DNA of 14,930 nt. Source: Candidatus Saccharibacteria bacterium UBA1103 (GTDB lineage: Bacteria; Patescibacteriota; Saccharimonadia; Saccharimonadales; Saccharimonadaceae). A program made the translations under genes and the position numbers. The notes under the pieces were generated by a model that was given only the letters and a program-made list of their open reading frames with translations, had not been told where the DNA came from and did no database searches. Positions 13,280 through 14,930 of the stretch are shown here, one piece after another (the stretch's first letter is position 1; the number at the start of each line of letters is the position of its first letter). The stretch is taken from the NCBI GenBank assembly GCA_905373275.1, contig CAJPSI010000011.1, positions 1-14,930 of the forward strand, read 5' to 3'.

Positions 13280-13288
13280 ATTATAGCA
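13280..13288 (-). promoter_or_regulatory. Extended -10 promoter of the ftsQ unit, near-leaderless
   Basis: On the minus strand TGCTATAAT (13288-13280) is identical to the secA extended -10. The ATG at 13268 follows after 11 nt, so the leader would be about 5 nt, or about 14 nt for the ATG at 13259. This fits the absence of a Shine-Dalgarno. Confidence 0.6.
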
Positions 13289-13344
13289 CTAATAGTATCT
13301 TATTTCCGCACCACATATTTCCCTCTATGTATAACTCTTTGGCA

Positions 13345-13371
13345 TACGAGTAGTACAGGTGGTCTCCTCAG
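13345..13371 (+). repeat. Left arm of a 26-27 bp inverted repeat
   Basis: The 5' arm of A1 plus the following GTGGTCTCCTCAG is repeated in reverse complement at 13828-13853, with a single 1-bp gap. The two arms bound a 509-bp segment holding A1, C1, A2 and D1. Confidence 0.75.
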
Positions 13372-13456
13372 GCCTGGCGACGTAGCGAGTACCACTGGCA
13401 ATTGCTAGCTTACTGCTACATCAACAGCCTTCGTCAACCACACTGTACTACTCGTA
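13345..13456 (+). ncRNA. Structured repeat A, copy 1
   Basis: Closing helix: TACGAGTAGTACAG (13345-13358) pairs with CTGTACTACTCGTA (13443-13456). After one bulged A (13442), GTGGT (13359-13363) pairs with ACCAC (13437-13441). Inside, AGGC (13370-13373) pairs with GCCT (13427-13430), and GTAGC (13382-13386) with GCTAC (13415-13419). A conserved GCAATTGC lies at 13398-13405. The segments CTCCTCAG, CCTGGCGAC and CTTCGTCAACCA are shared with copy 2. Confidence 0.68.
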
Positions 13457-13517
13457 CACTATGAGTGCTTATTTTAATCAAGGTTAGACCATGGAATGGG
13501 GCTGAGGGGAAATTACG
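13443..13517 (+). repeat. Repeat C, copy 1
   Basis: Begins with the 3' arm of A1 and runs through ACCATGGAATGGGGC to GGGGAAATTACG. It is roughly three-quarters identical to 13840-13911, and both start with CTGTACTACTCGTAC. No compensated helix was found inside it. Confidence 0.6.
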
Positions 13518-13548
13518 GGCATATTAACAAGATTAAGCCTCGTAGCTC

Positions 13549-13656
13549 AGAGCAGGGCGTATGGTCTCCTCAGACCTGGCGACACATAAGACACCACGTG
13601 CAATTGCTACCAAACTGTTATATCAACAGTCTTCGTCAACCATATCGCCCTACTCT
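13549..13656 (+). ncRNA. Structured repeat A, copy 2
   Basis: The closing helix has a different sequence but pairs again: AGAGCAGGGCG then TATGGT (13549-13565) with ACCATA (13639-13644), a bulged T (13645), CGCCCT and CTCT (13646-13656), with one C-A mismatch. AGAC (13572-13575) pairs with GTCT (13629-13632), replacing AGGC/GCCT of copy 1. ATAA (13586-13589) pairs with TTAT (13618-13621), replacing GTAG/CTAC. GCAATTGC is at 13600-13607. Confidence 0.68.
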
Positions 13657-13677
13657 TACGCACTATCATCCTTTATC

Positions 13678-13827
13678 GCACTAAAGGGTGTCTTTCGTCC
13701 TTCGTCTGCGTCAGTCATTTCCTGAAGACTGTGTGCGCTTGAAGCTCAGCAGCACACGAGCCAGCCAGGCGGGTCTGAAGGAAATGATGATGCAGATGAA
13801 GAATGGGAGGTTGACTAAGCAGTAGAG
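13678..13827 (+). ncRNA. Structured repeat D, copy 1
   Basis: A small hairpin GCACT-AAAG-GGTGT (13678-13691) precedes a 23-bp helix: 13700-13723 with 13779-13801, with one bulged G (13714) and two G-U pairs. Inside, GAC (13727-13729) pairs with GTC (13773-13775), and GTGTGC (13731-13736) with GCACAC (13752-13757). An apical triloop hairpin TGA-AGC-TCA lies at 13740-13748. The 3' tail contains ACTAAGCAGTAGAGCT, which matches the DNA spanning the murG stop codon in copy 2. Confidence 0.73.
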
Positions 13828-13853
13828 CTGAGGAGACACCTGTACTACTCGTA
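13828..13853 (-). repeat. Right arm of the 26-27 bp inverted repeat
   Basis: CTGAGGAGACAC (13828-13839) followed by CTGTACTACTCGTA (13840-13853). It is the reverse complement of 13345-13371 apart from one missing base. It gives the A1 5' arm a second, longer pairing partner than the A1 3' arm. Confidence 0.75.
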
Positions 13854-13911
13854 CCCAGGAATGCCTGCTTTAATTGAAGTCAGAACATGGAATGAGGCCA
13901 GGGAAATTACG
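13840..13911 (+). repeat. Repeat C, copy 2
   Basis: Aligns with 13443-13517: CTGTACTACTCGTAC, then TTTAAT, AACATGGAATGAGGC and GGGAAATTACG. It is followed by D2, whereas copy 1 is followed by A2. Confidence 0.6.
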
Positions 13912-13932
13912 TACACGCCAACAACCATTAGT

Positions 13933-14066
13933 GCACCAAAGGGTGCGTGTTGTCCTTCACTCTATTAGTCATTTCCTGAAGACTGTGTGCGCTTGTAGCA
14001 CAGCAGCACACGAGCCAGCCAGGCGGGTCTGAAGGAAATGATAATAGAGTGAAGAATAGGAGGCTG
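13933..14066 (+). ncRNA. Structured repeat D, copy 2
   Basis: Hairpin GCACC-AAAG-GGTGC (13933-13946), then a fully paired 22-bp helix (13955-13977 with 14033-14054) with the same bulged G (13968). Its outer half has a different sequence and is one base pair shorter on both sides than in D1. The core of about 75 nt differs from D1 by only two bases, T13996 and A14000, which form one base pair of the triloop hairpin TGT-AGC-ACA. The conserved tail GACTAAGCAGTAGA runs into the murG stop codon (14068-14070). Confidence 0.73.
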
Positions 14067-14067
14067 A

Positions 14068-14457
14068 CTAAGCAGTAGAACTTTTCTTCCGTCCAGCATC
14101 TATGATCATCTGAGTCATATCATCTAGTGCCCGAGGCTGAGCAAACTGATGCAGGTTGTCTGCCAGCTGTAACCGCTCAGTCGCATCATTCATCAGCTTG
14201 CTAATCAGCTTAGCTAACCTCGACGGCTGCTCTCGCACCACCGACTCTGCCAGCATCACCGCCGCCCCGGCTCGCTGATAGACCTTGGCATTCTTTGACT
14301 GGTGGTCACCCGCCAAGTAGGGTGAGGGGATGATGATAGTCGCCACACCAACCGTCGCCAGCTCCGCCATGGTCGTTGCCCCTGCCCTGGTTATCACCAG
14401 GTCAGCCACCTGCTCATATTGCCTCACTTGATTTGTGAATTGATACTGATGAAAGAA
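14068..14457 (-). CDS. murG: MurG C-terminal part (UDP-GlcNAc-binding domain), broken
   Basis: C-terminal domain of the glycosyltransferase that adds GlcNAc to lipid I to make lipid II. The hallmarks are ADLVITRAGATTMAELATVG, then ATIIIPSPYLAGDHQSKNA and the donor-site helix AKVYQRAGAAVMLAE. About 130 residues are real, starting near FFHQYQF. The minus-strand frame stays open up to 14565, but those extra codons are antisense to the central part of MurG on the + strand and are not homologous. The stop TAG at 14068 lies within the conserved tail of ncRNA repeat D2. The gene reads in the same direction as the ftsQ unit, as expected for a division cluster. Confidence 0.85.
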   Translation of the reverse strand, partial: FFHQYQFTNQVRQYEQVADLVITRAGATTMAELATVGVATIIIPSPYLAGDHQSKNAKVYQRAGAAVMLAESVVREQPSRLAKLISKLMNDATERLQLADNLHQFAQPRALDDMTQMIIDAGRKKSSTA

Positions 14458-14467
14458 CCGGCCGGTT
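14456..14467. other. Perfect 12-bp palindrome at the murG inversion junction
   Basis: AACCGGCCGGTT. MurG homology runs leftwards on the minus strand from 14457 and rightwards on the + strand from about 14468, so the join falls inside the palindrome. Short palindromic homology of this kind suits template switching or inversion. Confidence 0.75.
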
Positions 14468-14930
14468 GACTCTGATACCTTGATCGATATGGGGCGGGTC
14501 TTGGTCGGGCTAATCCAGAGTCTGGTCAAGCTGGCTGTGTGGCGCCCTGATGTAGTCTTCTGCAAAGGCGGCTATGTCGGCTTGCCGGTCGGGCTGGTGG
14601 CGCATTGGTACCATATCCCGCTAGTTATTCACGATAGCGATACTGTACCGGGGCTGACTAATCGACTATTAGCCAAGCATGCCACGGCGATCGGCACCGG
14701 CTCGCCGGTCAAGAATTACCCCTCTTACCCTAAGGGTATTACTAAATATATCGGCATCCCGGTGGGGAATCAGGAGTGTCGATTGAGCGGGGCGGAGCGT
14801 CGGAAGATGCTACGTCGGCTGGGCTTAGCGACTGATCGGCCCTTAGTGCTGGCGATGGGCGGGGGACTAGGGGCGGTGGCGATCAATCAAGCCCTTGAGG
14901 CAATCGCCGACCGGCTGGTCGCCGGTGGAT
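14462..14930 (+). CDS. murG: MurG central part on the opposite strand, runs off the window
   Basis: In the + frame the sequence reads DSDTLIDMGRVLVGLIQS, then RPDVVFCKGGYVGLPVGLVA, IPLVIHDSDTVPGLTNRLLA, YIGIPVG and MGGGLGAVAINQALEAIA. This is the second half of the MurG acceptor domain and the beginning of the donor domain, about residues 75-210 of a usual MurG. A stop in this frame at 14450-14452 and the absence of the GGGTGGH N-terminus show it is not an intact gene. It lies head to head with the C-terminal part on the minus strand. The N-terminus and the stretch of about 30 residues joining the two parts are not in the window. Confidence 0.82.

Larger units (their letters stand above)
13345..14066 (+). 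ncRNA. Multi-domain structured RNA locus, order A1-C1-A2-D1-C2-D2
   Basis: A 0.7-kb stretch without coding potential, built from two copies each of three repeats. Paired substitutions between the copies keep the A and D helices (see the sub-features), so these sequences are under selection as folded RNA. D1 needs G-U wobbles if read on the + strand (G13704-T13796, G13710-T13790 and those of the 13678 hairpin), which would be A-C mismatches on the minus strand. This favours + strand transcription, although one C-A mismatch in A2 points the other way. A weak -10-like TATAAC at 13330-13335 could start the RNA near 13342. No known RNA family was recognised. It may be one long RNA or several units. 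Confidence 0.68.

Noticed and set aside
13543..13656. A tRNA gene, because of TCGTAGCTCAGAGCAGGGC, which resembles a tRNA D-arm.
   Set aside because: No GTTCGAATC-type T-arm or acceptor stem at the right distance. The segment instead forms the closing helix of repeat A2.
13345..14066. CRISPR array, integron attC sites, retron or IS element.
   Set aside because: The repeats are long, few and unequally spaced, and no Cas, integrase, reverse transcriptase or transposase gene is present.
14068..14565. A 165-residue minus-strand protein starting at the ATG at 14565.
   Set aside because: Its first 35 or so residues are the antisense of the MurG central domain. Only the part from about 14457 downwards is homologous to MurG.

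Overview
The window looks like a contig from Candidatus Saccharibacteria (TM7, Patescibacteria/CPR). This is inferred from recognised protein families: a MurG with the 'HDSDTVPGLTNR' style, an FtsQ-like divisome protein ending 'VEGRAYWK', a long SecA with an N-terminal insertion and no zinc tail, and a class I aldolase. The standard code fits, because TGA acts as a stop. No rRNA, tRNA, CRISPR array or insertion sequence was recognised.

Left part (1-4487, + strand): the end of serS, then hpf/raiA, a class I fructose-bisphosphate aldolase gene and a YbaK-type editing protein gene, tightly spaced like an operon. Next come two paralogous HAD-like genes, the first with both catalytic aspartates of motif I replaced. 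Middle (4497-9038): a minus-strand envelope protein with a possible LysM fold, divergent from secA, then a class I glutamine amidotransferase. A 1,041-bp gene-free stretch (9039-10079) follows, lying between convergent transcription units. It is AT-rich in part and holds repeats, hairpins, a pair of phased TGACGTCA palindromes and promoter-like sites.

Right part (10080-14457, minus strand): read from right to left it runs murG 3' part, a 0.8-kb gene-free locus, a single-pass membrane protein of unknown function, an FtsQ-like protein, a Pro/Gln-rich membrane protein and a small membrane protein. It looks like a cell-wall/division operon.

The most interesting item is the 0.8-kb locus (13345-14066). 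It contains two copies of each of three repeat types (A, C and D). Copies of A and D differ mainly by paired substitutions that keep helices intact, which is strong internal evidence for one or two undescribed structured RNAs. The pattern of G-U wobbles in D favours the + strand. A 26-nt inverted repeat offers a competing long-range helix.

At the right edge murG is broken. Its C-terminal part is on the minus strand, while its central part is on the plus strand, joined at a perfect 12-bp palindrome. This is either a real internal inversion or, perhaps more likely at a contig end, an amplification or assembly chimera. Several minus-strand genes have an extended -10 element so close to the start codon that their mRNAs would be leaderless.
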